Notes: generated from the letters alone by a model not told the origin. A stretch of 64,000 nt of DNA from Planctomycetaceae bacterium (GCA_006969385.1 CP030884.1:3162001-3226000), one strand, 5' to 3'; shown: positions 1 through 8,145, counted from the stretch's first letter. Translations and numbers: made by a program.

Positions 1-173
1 AGGTGCCGCGAGATCGTCGATTGCGGCTGATGCAGGATCTCCACCAGTTCCGAGACGTTGAGTTCCTCCCGCGCCAGCAGTTGCAGAATCTTCTGGCGCG
101 TGACGTCGGAAAGAGCGCGGAGCAGCTCCGCGTTCTGGTTCACGTCAATCGGGATTGAGGGCAGCATATCCAT
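1..173 (-). CDS. ArsR-family HTH transcriptional regulator (N-terminal part)
   Basis: The gene runs off the left edge, so only about 57 N-terminal residues are visible. They read MDMLPSIPIDVNQNAELLRA, then LSDVTRQKILQLLAREELNV and SELVEILHQPQSTISRHL. This is the classic ArsR/SmtB winged-helix start: LSDxTRxxIL, then the recognition helix QPQSTISRHL. Known members are dimeric repressors released by metals or metabolites. In Planctomycetes and Proteobacteria some carry a C-terminal methyltransferase domain, which cannot be tested here. The ATG at 171-173 is used; a second in-frame ATG lies at 165-167. The gene is divergent from larC. Family call is firm, ligand unknown. Confidence 0.85.
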   Translation of the reverse strand, partial: MDMLPSIPIDVNQNAELLRALSDVTRQKILQLLAREELNVSELVEILHQPQSTISRH

Positions 174-175
174 CT

Positions 176-200
176 ATTCGGATATTAGGATATGGTGTCT
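176..200. promoter_or_regulatory. Candidate operator: direct repeat just upstream of the ArsR gene
   Basis: Directly 5' of the ArsR start codon the DNA contains GGATATTAGGATAT (180-193), two direct copies of GGATAT spaced by two bases and preceded by a related TATTCGGATAT. ArsR repressors commonly bind AT-rich repeats overlapping their own promoter, so autoregulation is inferred. The repeat is seen; the binding is not shown. Confidence 0.4.
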
Positions 201-345
201 TAACCGTCAACGAAAATACGTGGTTATTATCGGCAACATTGACATTTCACGACTTTCGGTGACGACGAGCGCTGCACTTCCGGTGGCTTGATTTTCGACG
301 GCAGGCGGCGTTTGATGCGCGCAACGTCCGAAGGAGCGAACACTT

Positions 346-1518
346 ATGCGAATTGCCTATTTCGATTGTTTCAGCGGGGCCGCCGGCGACATGATTTTGG
401 CGGCCCTGATCGCCGCCGGGGCGGATCGCTCGCGCGTAGATGCCGAATTGCAGAAACTCAACGTGCCCGGCTGGTCGCTGCGGGTGGCGGACGTCAGAAA
501 GCAGGGCTTCGCGGCCGTTAAGGTGGACGTCGATTTCGACGAGCAAAAGGCCCACCGGCACCTGCACCATATCGACAAGATCATCAACGAGAGTGCGTTG
601 GGCAGCGCAGTCAAGACTCGGGCAATCGCCATATTCACGCGCTTGGCCGCAGCCGAGGCCAAGGTGCACGGCACGACGATTGAGAAGGTGCACTTCCACG
701 AAGTGGGCACGATTGATGCGATCGTGGATATCCTGGGCGCGTGCATTGCGTTGGAACTTTTGGACATTGAGCAAGTGCATTGCTCGGCGATCCCCACTGG
801 CAGCGGGACGGTCAAATGCGATCATGGCGTCATGCCGGTGCCCGCGCCGGCCACGGCGGAATTGCTGGTCGGCGTGCCGTTGGCGGCGTGCAACGAAACG
901 GGCGAACTGATTACGCCGACGGGCGCGGCGATTCTGACGCAATTAGCTGATGGGCGTTTTGGGCCGATGCCAGAGATGAAGATTGCGGCGATGGGCTATG
1001 GCGCGGGTACGCGCGACGGCAAGACGCGACCGAACGTGTTGCGGGTAATGCTAGGCGATACATCGAAGAGCGCTCCATACGAGACCGACACGGTCGTGGA
1101 GTTGGCGGCGAATTTGGATGATTGCACGGGTGAGGAAGTCGGCTTCGTAATGGAGCAACTGTTGGCGGCGGGTGCGTTGGATGTATGGACGTCGCCGATA
1201 TCCATGAAGAAGTCGCGCCCGGGCGTGTTATTGAGCGTGTTGGCGCGACCAGACGATGCGGCGGCGTTGGAAGATGTGATTCTGAGGCAAACGACGAGCT
1301 TTGGCGTGCGTCGTACGACGGCTACGCGCAGCAAGTTGGCGCGCGAGCACGTGACAGTCGAGACGCCGTTCGGTTCGATTCGCGTGAAGGTCGGCAAGCG
1401 GAATTCGGATGTCATCAAGGCGATGCCCGAGTATGATGACTGTCGCGCGGCGGCCCAGCAGCACGGCGTGGCCCTCCGCGAGGTGATGCAAGCCGCGTTG
1501 GCGGCGCTGAAGAACTGA
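346..1518 (+). CDS. larC: LarC: nickel insertion protein for the pyridinium-bisthiocarboxylate (nickel-pincer) cofactor
   Basis: The 390-residue protein opens with the LarC signature MRIAYFDCFSGAAGDMILAA and contains the conserved VHFHEVGTIDAIVDILG (about residues 113-129), a His-rich presumed nickel-binding part, GELITPTGAAIL and the C-terminal ANLDDCTGEEVGFV region. In the known pathway LarC inserts Ni into pyridinium-3,5-bisthiocarboxylic acid mononucleotide using CTP, making the cofactor of lactate racemase and related racemases/epimerases. In some lactobacilli larC is split by a frameshift; here it is one continuous frame. A good ribosome site (AAGGAGCG) lies about 8 bases before the ATG. 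No larA, larB or larE is visible in the window, so the client enzyme is elsewhere. Confidence 0.92.
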   Translation: MRIAYFDCFSGAAGDMILAALIAAGADRSRVDAELQKLNVPGWSLRVADVRKQGFAAVKVDVDFDEQKAHRHLHHIDKIINESALGSAVKTRAIAIFTRLAAAEAKVHGTTIEKVHFHEVGTIDAIVDILGACIALELLDIEQVHCSAIPTGSGTVKCDHGVMPVPAPATAELLVGVPLAACNETGELITPTGAAILTQLADGRFGPMPEMKIAAMGYGAGTRDGKTRPNVLRVMLGDTSKSAPYETDTVVELAANLDDCTGEEVGFVMEQLLAAGALDVWTSPISMKKSRPGVLLSVLARPDDAAALEDVILRQTTSFGVRRTTATRSKLAREHVTVETPFGSIRVKVGKRNSDVIKAMPEYDDCRAAAQQHGVALREVMQAALAALKN

Positions 1519-1533
1519 TCGGATTCGGCACGG

Positions 1534-2622
1534 ATGCTGATGTTGACGTTTGTCTATTTATTGCGTTCCCGCGCGGCCGCGCCGGCCTGTTTGGTGCTCG
1601 CGCTGACAAGCACCGCCGTCGCAGGTGCCCCGATTAAGAGTGCCGCAATACCGGGTGCCCAAGCCCATCGAGGGCTGGGGGACAATCCCCTCAAGCGAAC
1701 GGGAACTAAAGCAAATTCAGCGCTGAGGGCCACTCAGGCGGGTGCCCCTGCCCCTCTGGGGCTGGGGGACTATTCCCGCGCACGCTATTTCAATTCCACC
1801 ATCTTACGCACCACCCATCCCCTTGCCGCCTTCGAAGGCATGAGTACGGGCAAGGCGTTGCTCGCGTTGGGGGCCGTCCTGTTCATCATCACCATCCTCA
1901 ACATCAACGCTCGTCGCAAGCGACTGGGCCAAACGCCCAAACGCAAAGACGCCGAACGGTTAGACCGCAAAGCCGAAGCGCTGCGCCGCGAATTGGAAGC
2001 ACTGGTCGTCGAACTTTCCGAGTTTTCGCGCCAGGCCAACGGTCAGATCGACACGCGTTTTGCCAAGTTGGAACATTCGATTCGCGATGCGGATGAGCGC
2101 ATTGCAGAATTGACGGCGCTTCTGGAAGCAGCCGGTATCGCAGTGCCGCAGCGAAAAAGGCCAACTCAGTTAAGCGGCAACGCGACAACTGAAAACGCGG
2201 ATGACCTCACTCCCTCTCCCGCGCAGGGAAAGGGCCGGGGTAAGGGTTTCAACATAAGCGTGGGAGACGCACCAGCGCGCGGTCAACGTCCGCCGCAGAA
2301 CGGTGGGTTGAGTACAACCCACCCTACGGGCAGCGGTGATGAGGGAGCAGTTCCAATCGAAGCCGAGCATTCCGAAGATGCCGACATCGACGATTCGATC
2401 ATGGCCGCCAATCAGGAAGCGGCGGCGGGCGTGCGCGGCGGGCGCAAAGCCCAACGAGTTGCGGATAGTGCGCAACAGCAGGAGTTAACATCATCGCTGA
2501 ATCGCGACGAGCAGATTTGCGCGTTGATCGATAACGGGTTGGCACCCGCCGATGTGGCGGAGCGATTGAATTGTTCGATCGGTGAAGTCGAATTGGTGTT
2601 GAATCTGCGTGGACGCGGATAA
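1534..2622 (+). CDS. Membrane-anchored coiled-coil protein with C-terminal helix-turn-helix (DUF2802/DUF6115-like); carries in-frame repeats
   Basis: The frame encodes 362 residues. A hydrophobic segment LLALGAVLFIITILNI lies near residue 110, followed by a basic stretch, a long coiled coil (about 135-190), a low-complexity linker, and a C-terminal ICALIDNGLAPADVAERLNC plus SIGEVELVLNLRGRG. That ending resembles the short HTH-like tail of DUF2802/DUF6115 proteins, which are typically one-pass membrane proteins. The real start may be the ATG near 1839 (MSTGKALLALG), because the first ~100 residues are largely translated repeat DNA. At least three palindromic or duplicated elements are read through in frame. 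The start lies 15 bp after the larC stop. Function unknown. Confidence 0.6.
   Translation: MLMLTFVYLLRSRAAAPACLVLALTSTAVAGAPIKSAAIPGAQAHRGLGDNPLKRTGTKANSALRATQAGAPAPLGLGDYSRARYFNSTILRTTHPLAAFEGMSTGKALLALGAVLFIITILNINARRKRLGQTPKRKDAERLDRKAEALRRELEALVVELSEFSRQANGQIDTRFAKLEHSIRDADERIAELTALLEAAGIAVPQRKRPTQLSGNATTENADDLTPSPAQGKGRGKGFNISVGDAPARGQRPPQNGGLSTTHPTGSGDEGAVPIEAEHSEDADIDDSIMAANQEAAAGVRGGRKAQRVADSAQQQELTSSLNRDEQICALIDNGLAPADVAERLNCSIGEVELVLNLRGRG
1653..1777. repeat. Two imperfect direct copies of a ~37-bp GC-rich element inside the coding frame
   Basis: A GGGTGCCC...GGGCTGGGGGAC...TCCC unit is present at about 1653-1689 and again at 1740-1777, with small differences. Both are read in frame, giving GAQAHRGLGDNP and GAPAPLGLGDYS. 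They look like dispersed intergenic repeats captured by the gene. Confidence 0.6.
2206..2250. repeat. Palindromic CCCTCTCCC...GGGAAAGGG repeat in the coding frame
   Basis: The segment begins CTCACTCCCTCTCCC and continues as CAGGGAAAGGGCCGGGGTA. It forms a hairpin and resembles a common bacterial intergenic repeat whose translation gives LTPSP...GKGRG. Here it encodes part of the linker of the 1534-2622 protein. Confidence 0.6.
2302..2323. repeat. Perfect short palindrome GGTGGGTT-6-AACCCACC in the coding frame
   Basis: An 8-bp perfect inverted repeat with a six-base loop (GAGTAC), of the widespread GGTGGGTT...AACCCACCCTACG type, lies in frame within the linker of the 1534-2622 protein. Confidence 0.65.
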
Positions 2623-2696
2623 GCTGCACGAGCGGTTTTGATGTGAAAGAGCCGCCAGCATTCATTACGCGACAGCAGGCGCTTGTTTGGTTTCAT

Positions 2697-3173
2697 TCAA
2701 ATCAACGTCGCGACGATCATGCACACACATGCAGCCGCCGCTGCGACTGTGCGGACGTGATTCCAGAAAACCCATTTTCGAAGATAGGTTTGCCAGAAAT
2801 CGTGCGCCTCGATCGATTCGGCGTCGAGTTTTTCGAGTCGATTGTTCAGCGGCACGTTGCGGACCATCGTGACGCCGATCGTACCGAGGTTGTACAGCAA
2901 CGCTGCAATAACGACGGCAGCATGATCAGGCACGTCGTGACCCACGATGGGTACCAACGCCAGAATAAGCAGAGCGATACCCGTCCCAAAAAACGCTGTA
3001 AAGAACCAGGGGTTCAGCACCGTGACGTTAATCGCCTGCATCGCGCGAATGCCGTCGGCCGGTTTAAGACGAGTTAATGCTTGCATCACAAACGTCGAAA
3101 ACGCAAAGAAGATGCCGGCTACGAGACCGGTGCCGATGATGGAGGCGATTAACAGAGTGTTTTTGACGATCAT
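2697..3173 (-). CDS. DUF1772 (anthrone oxygenase-like) membrane protein
   Basis: About 158 residues starting MIVKNTLLIASIIGTGLVAG, with four hydrophobic segments and the family features GIFFAFSTFVMQAL, LNPWFFTAFFGTG, NVPLNNRLEKLDAES and HDFWQTYLRKWVFWNHVRT. DUF1772 proteins are small integral membrane proteins. Fungal members act on anthrones in polyketide pathways, but bacterial members are uncharacterised, so no substrate is proposed. The ATG at 3171-3173 is chosen because it begins right before the first membrane helix; a TTG 45 bases upstream would overlap the preceding gene. It is the last gene of a three-gene minus-strand run (4923 to 2697). Confidence 0.8.
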   Translation of the reverse strand: MIVKNTLLIASIIGTGLVAGIFFAFSTFVMQALTRLKPADGIRAMQAINVTVLNPWFFTAFFGTGIALLILALVPIVGHDVPDHAAVVIAALLYNLGTIGVTMVRNVPLNNRLEKLDAESIEAHDFWQTYLRKWVFWNHVRTVAAAAACVCMIVATLI

Positions 3174-3208
3174 GTTGTTTGGATTAGTTATCGAGGCTGT
3201 GCTATTTC

Positions 3209-3901
3209 TTAACTCCAACCGCGCTTGCCAAACCTATACCCGTCGCAAACGACATACCAATTGTCGTCAATTCGGTGCAAGTAAAGAAAACGTCTGCGTT
3301 TTGGATACAGTTCGGTCAAATCCTCAAGTTTAAATGGGATACCGTTCGGCATGAACACGAGCCCGTTAATTGCCAAGTCAGATTCAGAAGTTACCAGTAG
3401 CTTCCCGCCACCTTTTAGGTCATCGATCCGAATGATTCGAAATGATCCAACTGATACAGGGGTTTTTGATTTGCCAGTTTCTCCCGATTTTCGACAGAGT
3501 TCCATCAGTTCAGGTTTGTGTTGTCTTACCTCGTGATTGAATGCGAACAAGTTTTCCGAAATTCCCATCGCAAGCATTGCAGGGATTGTCAGTAATCCCA
3601 GATAGATCAGCGGTTTCCCGGGGTTTTTCTCAGTCGCCATGTCAGCCTGTATCCGAACAAACCAAGCCAACAATCCAAAAATCGGAATTATCGAGATAGC
3701 CAGAATCGTGTGATGGATATCAACGCGTCGCATGCCGTGGAATGCAGATTCGATGGTATTCAATGGTAACGTCATCAAAAAGGCGACGAGCGGCATCAGC
3801 GAAAAAAGTAATAAGCCGATTATTGTTCGCTTTACTGACACACGCTTATTCGATTCCGCGACTTGGTCGAAGGTCTTGTTGTCGGCAACGTCTCTTTTCA
3901 T
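3209..3901 (-). CDS. Membrane protein of unknown function with cytosolic or extracytosolic C-terminal domain
   Basis: The 230-residue protein has a charged N-terminus, three predicted membrane segments (IIGLLLFSLMPLVAFLMTL, ILAISIIPIFGLLAWFV and PLIYLGLLTIPAMLAMGI) and a soluble C-terminal half rich in beta-forming residues ending YVVCDGYRFGKRGWS. I do not recognise a family. It starts 8 bp after the stop of the upstream gene (4923-3910), so the two are probably co-transcribed. Base composition is AT-richer than most neighbours. Confidence 0.65.
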   Translation of the reverse strand: MKRDVADNKTFDQVAESNKRVSVKRTIIGLLLFSLMPLVAFLMTLPLNTIESAFHGMRRVDIHHTILAISIIPIFGLLAWFVRIQADMATEKNPGKPLIYLGLLTIPAMLAMGISENLFAFNHEVRQHKPELMELCRKSGETGKSKTPVSVGSFRIIRIDDLKGGGKLLVTSESDLAINGLVFMPNGIPFKLEDLTELYPKRRRFLYLHRIDDNWYVVCDGYRFGKRGWS

Positions 3902-3909
3902 GTGCTTTG

Positions 3910-4923
3910 TTATCTGTAAAACAACGCCCGCGCCTTCTCCATGTCCACGCCTTTTTGATAACGCTGATATTGCGCCGCCGCCGAATCGGTGAAGCCGCGG
4001 TCGAGGTCGCCGATGAGTAGGGCGTCCATAATGCCGTTGATCGTGTAAGCCTCGGGCGGCAGGTTGCCGCGCGTGAACAGAATCGAATGAAAGCCGGCGT
4101 CAATGAGCGGCATGTGTAAGACGACGGCCGAGCGCGAACACAGATAGAATATGCCGCGAATCTCATTGAGTTTGCAGGGGTGCGCCGCCGCAATCGGGTC
4201 CACGTATTCATCGAGCAAAATATTTTCACCCGCGTAGCCGAGGATAACGCTGTCGCCGCCGAACTGCAGACTGCGACCATCGGCGTTGATGGTGCGCTCG
4301 ATATGACACAGCGCATCGCGCACGGGTGCTTGCATCGCATCGAGCGTGCGATCGCCGTGCCACGCGAGCGCTAACACATAAACGTCGAAAGGTTGGGTAA
4401 TGCCCCGCGCGGCCCAGTGTTCGGTAGGGCGGCTGGTTTTCTTAAAGACCGAGCGACGTAGTATATGCGAATTGACATTACCTCGGTCGGTCAATATTCG
4501 CTTCCACTTCGCCGCGTTTGGAAAGTGCGTGTCGACGCCATACAGCGCGCCCCAGACCAAGTTGGTGTCAGGCTGGTCGGCTTTGCGAAATTGATCGTTG
4601 GCGTTTTCCGGTGATGACAACAATGCGGTATGAACCGTGACGGTCAAGTAACCATCGCGTCGAATGCGATCGATCAGCAATGTTTCAAATTCGCGCGCTT
4701 GGCGGGATTGCCGGGCCGCCAACTCGACGGAGAACGGCTGCGACGAGTCACCGGACTCTTCGACCGTCTGTTCATCGTTGCTCTCTTTCTGAAAGGAAAA
4801 CAGCACGACGATCGCGACCAACAGTATCGCGACAGCGATAACGCCCTGCTGCGCTCGTCTCATTCGATTTGCCGCAAGATTCTTTTCTATGGCTTCGAGT
4901 TTGTCGGGTTCATTGGGTGTCAA
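3910..4923 (-). CDS. Single-pass membrane protein with large extracytoplasmic domain, unknown function
   Basis: The 337-residue protein has a short cytosolic head, one membrane anchor (GVIAVAILLVAIVVLFSF, about residues 28-45) and a ~290-residue soluble part. The soluble part includes DTNLVWGALYGVDTHFP, FGGDSVILGYAGENILLDEY and a Cys pair in HPCKLNEIRGIFYLCSRSAV. No catalytic signature was recognised. It heads the minus-strand group with the 3209-3901 and DUF1772 genes. It is divergent from the dehydrogenase at 5259 across a 335-bp spacer. Confidence 0.65.
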   Translation of the reverse strand: MTPNEPDKLEAIEKNLAANRMRRAQQGVIAVAILLVAIVVLFSFQKESNDEQTVEESGDSSQPFSVELAARQSRQAREFETLLIDRIRRDGYLTVTVHTALLSSPENANDQFRKADQPDTNLVWGALYGVDTHFPNAAKWKRILTDRGNVNSHILRRSVFKKTSRPTEHWAARGITQPFDVYVLALAWHGDRTLDAMQAPVRDALCHIERTINADGRSLQFGGDSVILGYAGENILLDEYVDPIAAAHPCKLNEIRGIFYLCSRSAVVLHMPLIDAGFHSILFTRGNLPPEAYTINGIMDALLIGDLDRGFTDSAAAQYQRYQKGVDMEKARALFYR

Positions 4924-5258
4924 TGGATGGTCTCTGTTTGGTGAGGCAGACGGTGATTAAAGAACCGCTTATGCGAATGAGTTGATGATTGCGCGTTATT
5001 CACTTTCGGATAACAAGGCATCATATTCGAGAGACTATTAAATCGTAATTGCACCGCATTACACATTTGGGTGTACCCTCTGGCCCTTGATTCGGCACCA
5101 TAGACGGTGATTTTGGTTGCTAAGTAATTATAAATCCGATCTTTGGGTTTTTTTTCTTGAATGCGGCGCGTGCGAACATACACTGCATGTTGTTTCGGGC
5201 GAAAAGATCGCAGCGGGCTTACGTAGTTTTTTGCAATTCGGGAGGGGTGATCCCAACG
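4924..5258. other. 335-bp divergent spacer, no gene seen
   Basis: AT-richer spacer between the 4923-3910 gene and the divergent dehydrogenase. It should hold both promoters. A T-run at about 5148-5156 lacks a preceding stem and is not called a terminator. Short frames that cross it have no start site or protein character. Confidence 0.6.
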
Positions 5259-6218
5259 GTGACAGCCGGACTTCCCAAAATTGTGGTCGCAGAGCCGTAC
5301 TCGGAAACGGCGCTGAACAGGCTGCGCGAAGTCGGCCATGTCGTGGTCCTCCCCGAATCCTCCCCCGAAGCACTTCTTGCAGAAATTGACAACGCCCGAG
5401 CGCTGTTGGTCCGGGCCAAGGCGCATGTGACCGCTCGCATTATCGATGCGGCTTCCGAGTTACGGGTCATCGCCCGCGCCAGCCCGACGGTCGATCATAT
5501 CGACCTGCGCGCGGCTCGGCGCAAGAGCATCTCGGTGGTGTATTCGCCCAATGCCGCTGTTGAGTCATCCGCAGAGTTTGTCGTGGGCTTGTTGCTGACG
5601 CATCGTCGGCGCATTCCGTTTCTCGATTTGCAAATGCGCGGCGGTAAGTTTGAGAACCTGCGTCGACCGATGGGTTACCGCCTCGGCCTTAGCACGGTCG
5701 GCTTTCTCGGCATGGATGCGGTGGGGCAGCGCGTTGCAGAAGTGTTGCATAACAGCTTTGCGCCGGACCTTATCGCATTGCCGCTCGATGATTCGACTGC
5801 CTTGCCAAGTTATGTAACACAAGTAGACGAAGCAACACTGCTCGCTCGCTCCGATGTGCTCTGTATCTTTGTAAGCACGACGCGCAAGTACAAACACTTT
5901 ATCAATGCCGAGCGCCTGGCAAAGATGCGCTCTTCCGCGCTAATTATCAACACATCCAAAGGCGCGATCATCGACACGACGGCGCTGGCCGCCGCGCTCG
6001 AAGCGCGCCAGGTTGGCGGCGCAGCGCTCGATGTGTTCGAGAACGAACCCCTGCCCGGTAACCATCCGATTCGCAAGGCGCCGAATTGTTTGCTCACGCC
6101 CCATGTCGCCGGGGCCACGCTCGATGCCGTCGAAGGCCGCTACGACGTGGCCGACGACGTCATTCGCATCCTGCGCGGCGAAGCACCGAGCTATCCGGCT
6201 GACCTACCCACGGACTGA
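5259..6218 (+). CDS. D-isomer-specific 2-hydroxyacid dehydrogenase family protein with altered active site
   Basis: About 319 residues with the family fold: LPKIVVAEPYSETALNRL at the start, a Rossmann segment STVGFLGMDAVGQRVAEV (near residue 145), LIINTSKGAIIDTTALAAAL, GGAALDVFENEPLP and CLLTPHVAGATLDA. The catalytic Glu (ENEPLP) and His (TPHVAG) are kept. The catalytic Arg usually found in N-x-A/S-R-G is Lys (NTSKG), and the middle Gly of the GxGxxG loop is Asp (GMDAVG). The GTG at 5259 is chosen because it follows GGGAGGGG and begins at the usual N-terminus; an upstream ATG at 5157 would add an unrelated leader. A serA-like 3-phosphoglycerate dehydrogenase role is possible but not supported over others. 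Confidence 0.8.
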   Translation: MTAGLPKIVVAEPYSETALNRLREVGHVVVLPESSPEALLAEIDNARALLVRAKAHVTARIIDAASELRVIARASPTVDHIDLRAARRKSISVVYSPNAAVESSAEFVVGLLLTHRRRIPFLDLQMRGGKFENLRRPMGYRLGLSTVGFLGMDAVGQRVAEVLHNSFAPDLIALPLDDSTALPSYVTQVDEATLLARSDVLCIFVSTTRKYKHFINAERLAKMRSSALIINTSKGAIIDTTALAAALEARQVGGAALDVFENEPLPGNHPIRKAPNCLLTPHVAGATLDAVEGRYDVADDVIRILRGEAPSYPADLPTD

Positions 6219-6322
6219 TTCGTCCCCGCGATTCAATCACACATATGCGTTTAACGCGCTTAAACCTGCCTTTGAACCGGGCGGCTGAACCTGACAAAAG
6301 CCGATGGCGTATCGACCTCGGT

Positions 6323-6412
6323 ACTGGTGTCGTTTGATTTCTGCCACGGGGAGCGTCGGCGTCTCGCAGGTGGGAAAAGCGAATAAGCGCCGCCGGGACG
6401 GCGATGCTCCCC
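6323..6412. repeat. Dispersed inverted-repeat element, copy 1
   Basis: A 65-bp palindromic unit (6348-6412) starts GGGGAGCGTCGGCGTC and ends GACGGCGATGCTCCCC, with a conserved left flank containing GTCGTTTGATTTCTGCCACG. The same unit with the same flank occurs in opposite orientation at about 47151-47240. It lies in the 338-bp spacer between the dehydrogenase and gap, which holds no gene. It looks like a non-coding mobile repeat (MITE- or REP-like). Confidence 0.8.
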
Positions 6413-6556
6413 AATGGATATCACTACTTCGACCTCCGGGTCACTTGACGGGGTCAGAGGGCGCTCCTATCGTCAAATTCTAAAAAACAGGGGCGGGGCA
6501 CTCCCGCCAACACGGAAATACGCCCGCAAGATCAGGCAACCAAGGAGTTTGCAGCA

Positions 6557-7594
6557 ATGCCGGTAAAAGTTGGTGTTAACGGTTTCGGACGAATCGGTCG
6601 GTTGGTGACGCGTGCCATGCTCGCACGCAAGGGTGAATTCGATCTGGTCGGTATCAACGATGTCGGCTCGACGCCTAAAACCCATGCCCACCTCTTCAAA
6701 TACGACAGCGTGCACGGCAGGTTTAATGGCACGGTCGAGCACGATGAAAACAGCATCGTCGTCAACGGCGATCGCGTGCGCGTGATGACCGAGCGCAACC
6801 CGGCGAAGCTGCCGTGGGGCGAACTCGGTGCCGACATTGTGATCGAGTCGACGGGCGTGTTTACCAAGCGCTCCAGCGGCGACAAGCCGGGTTACGACGA
6901 TCACATAAAAGCCGGTGCGAAGAAGGTCATCCTGTCGGCACCCGCCAAAGACGCGATCGATGCCACGGTCGTGTTGGGCGTGAACGACGATACACTCAAG
7001 GCCGATCATAAATTTGTGAGCAACGGCAGCTGCACGACGAACTGCTTGGCGCCGTTGGTGAAGGTGTTGGTCGATAACCCCGGCGTGTTCGGTAAGAAGA
7101 TCAACGGCTTCATGACGACGATTCACGCTTACACGAACGATCAGCGCATTCTCGATCAAGTGCACGGCGACGACTTGCTCCGCGCCCGCGCCGCGGCGGT
7201 GAACATCATCCCGTCGTCAACGGGGGCGGCCAAGGCGATCGGATTGGTCGTACCGAGCGACAACGTGTCACTCGATGGTTTCGCGTTCCGCGTGCCGGTG
7301 ACCGACGGCAGTGTGGTCGATCTGACGGTAACGCTGGAAAAAGACGTGGACGTGGCGACGGTGAACAAGCTCTTTGCCGACGCGGCCGCCGGCCCGATGA
7401 AGGGCATATTGCAATACAACGAGGAATCGTTGGTCAGCAGCGATATTGTCGGTAATCCGCATAGCTCGATCTTCGACAGTACCCGCACGATGGCGTCGGG
7501 CAAGCTGCTCAAGTTGGTGAGCTGGTACGATAACGAATGGGGCTTCTCTAATCGCGTTGGCGATCTGGCGTTGCGTCTGGCCAAGCTGATGTAA
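6557..7594 (+). CDS. gap: Type I glyceraldehyde-3-phosphate dehydrogenase
   Basis: The 345-residue protein shows the complete GAPDH pattern: KVGVNGFGRIGRLVTRAM (NAD-binding loop), the catalytic Cys in SNGSCTTNCLAPL (about residue 158), TTIHAYTNDQRILD, IIPSSTGAAKAIG and the closing SWYDNEWGFSNRVGDLAL. It converts glyceraldehyde-3-phosphate, phosphate and NAD+ to 1,3-bisphosphoglycerate in cytosolic glycolysis and gluconeogenesis. A CAAGGAG ribosome site sits about 10 bases before the ATG, and a strong terminator follows at 7653, so it is monocistronic. Confidence 0.98.
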   Translation: MPVKVGVNGFGRIGRLVTRAMLARKGEFDLVGINDVGSTPKTHAHLFKYDSVHGRFNGTVEHDENSIVVNGDRVRVMTERNPAKLPWGELGADIVIESTGVFTKRSSGDKPGYDDHIKAGAKKVILSAPAKDAIDATVVLGVNDDTLKADHKFVSNGSCTTNCLAPLVKVLVDNPGVFGKKINGFMTTIHAYTNDQRILDQVHGDDLLRARAAAVNIIPSSTGAAKAIGLVVPSDNVSLDGFAFRVPVTDGSVVDLTVTLEKDVDVATVNKLFADAAAGPMKGILQYNEESLVSSDIVGNPHSSIFDSTRTMASGKLLKLVSWYDNEWGFSNRVGDLALRLAKLM

Positions 7595-7652
7595 GTCGAA
7601 AACGTGGTTGTCGTCACGATAACCACGGGATTATTGCACCTGTTGCAATTGA

Positions 7653-7682
7653 AACCGCGCCGATCGTCGGCGCGGTTTTTTT
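7653..7682 (+). terminator. Rho-independent terminator after gap
   Basis: Perfect 11-bp stem AACCGCGCCGA / TCGGCGCGGTT with a short loop, followed directly by a T-run. Confidence 0.92.
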
Positions 7683-7883
7683 ATGAGCCGAACTATCCGG
7701 ACGGAAGGAGCCAAATTGATGATTTGCGTGTGCAAGATGCAATTTCCAATTGGACAATGTAATTAGCGAACCGATACGGATATCTGAGGCGGCCCGATCC
7801 GTATGTCCGGTTCGTAATAGGGATTCAGGGTTCAAATTGGTGTGGAGCGATTGCCGGTCGAGGCACGTCCCGGAAAGGGAACG

Positions 7884-8072
7884 ATGATGTGTCATTTTCT
7901 AAAGACAGGTCGACAATTTTGGGTCGACGACGAGGCCGCCACAGCCACCGAGTATGCGGTGATGCTGGCGATGATTGTGTTGGCGTGTATGGCTGCGGTG
8001 GCGCTACTGGGAAGCAAGGTGTCCGATATTTTTGCGAATACCAAGACCGAGTTTGATACTTATTACCCTTAA
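7884..8072 (+). CDS. Flp/Fap-type pilin
   Basis: The 62-residue protein MMCHFLKTGRQFWVDDEAAT continues ATEYAVMLAMIVLACMAAVA and then LLGSKVSDIFANTKTEF. The E-A-A-T-A-T-E-Y-A-V-M-L sequence followed by a hydrophobic stretch is the Flp-pilin signature seen in Tad pili. In Flp pilins the prepilin peptidase cuts before the hydrophobic helix with Glu at +5. The start is placed at the ATG pair 7884/7887 just after GGAAAGGGA. No other tad gene is in the window. It is flanked by terminators on both sides and so is a stand-alone unit. Confidence 0.85.
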   Translation: MMCHFLKTGRQFWVDDEAATATEYAVMLAMIVLACMAAVALLGSKVSDIFANTKTEFDTYYP

Positions 8073-8145
8073 ACGAAGGACTTTTCGGCGTCGCAAGAAG
8101 GCGCGATCGGCAACACTTGGCAGTGACGTTATTAACGCGCCTGTA

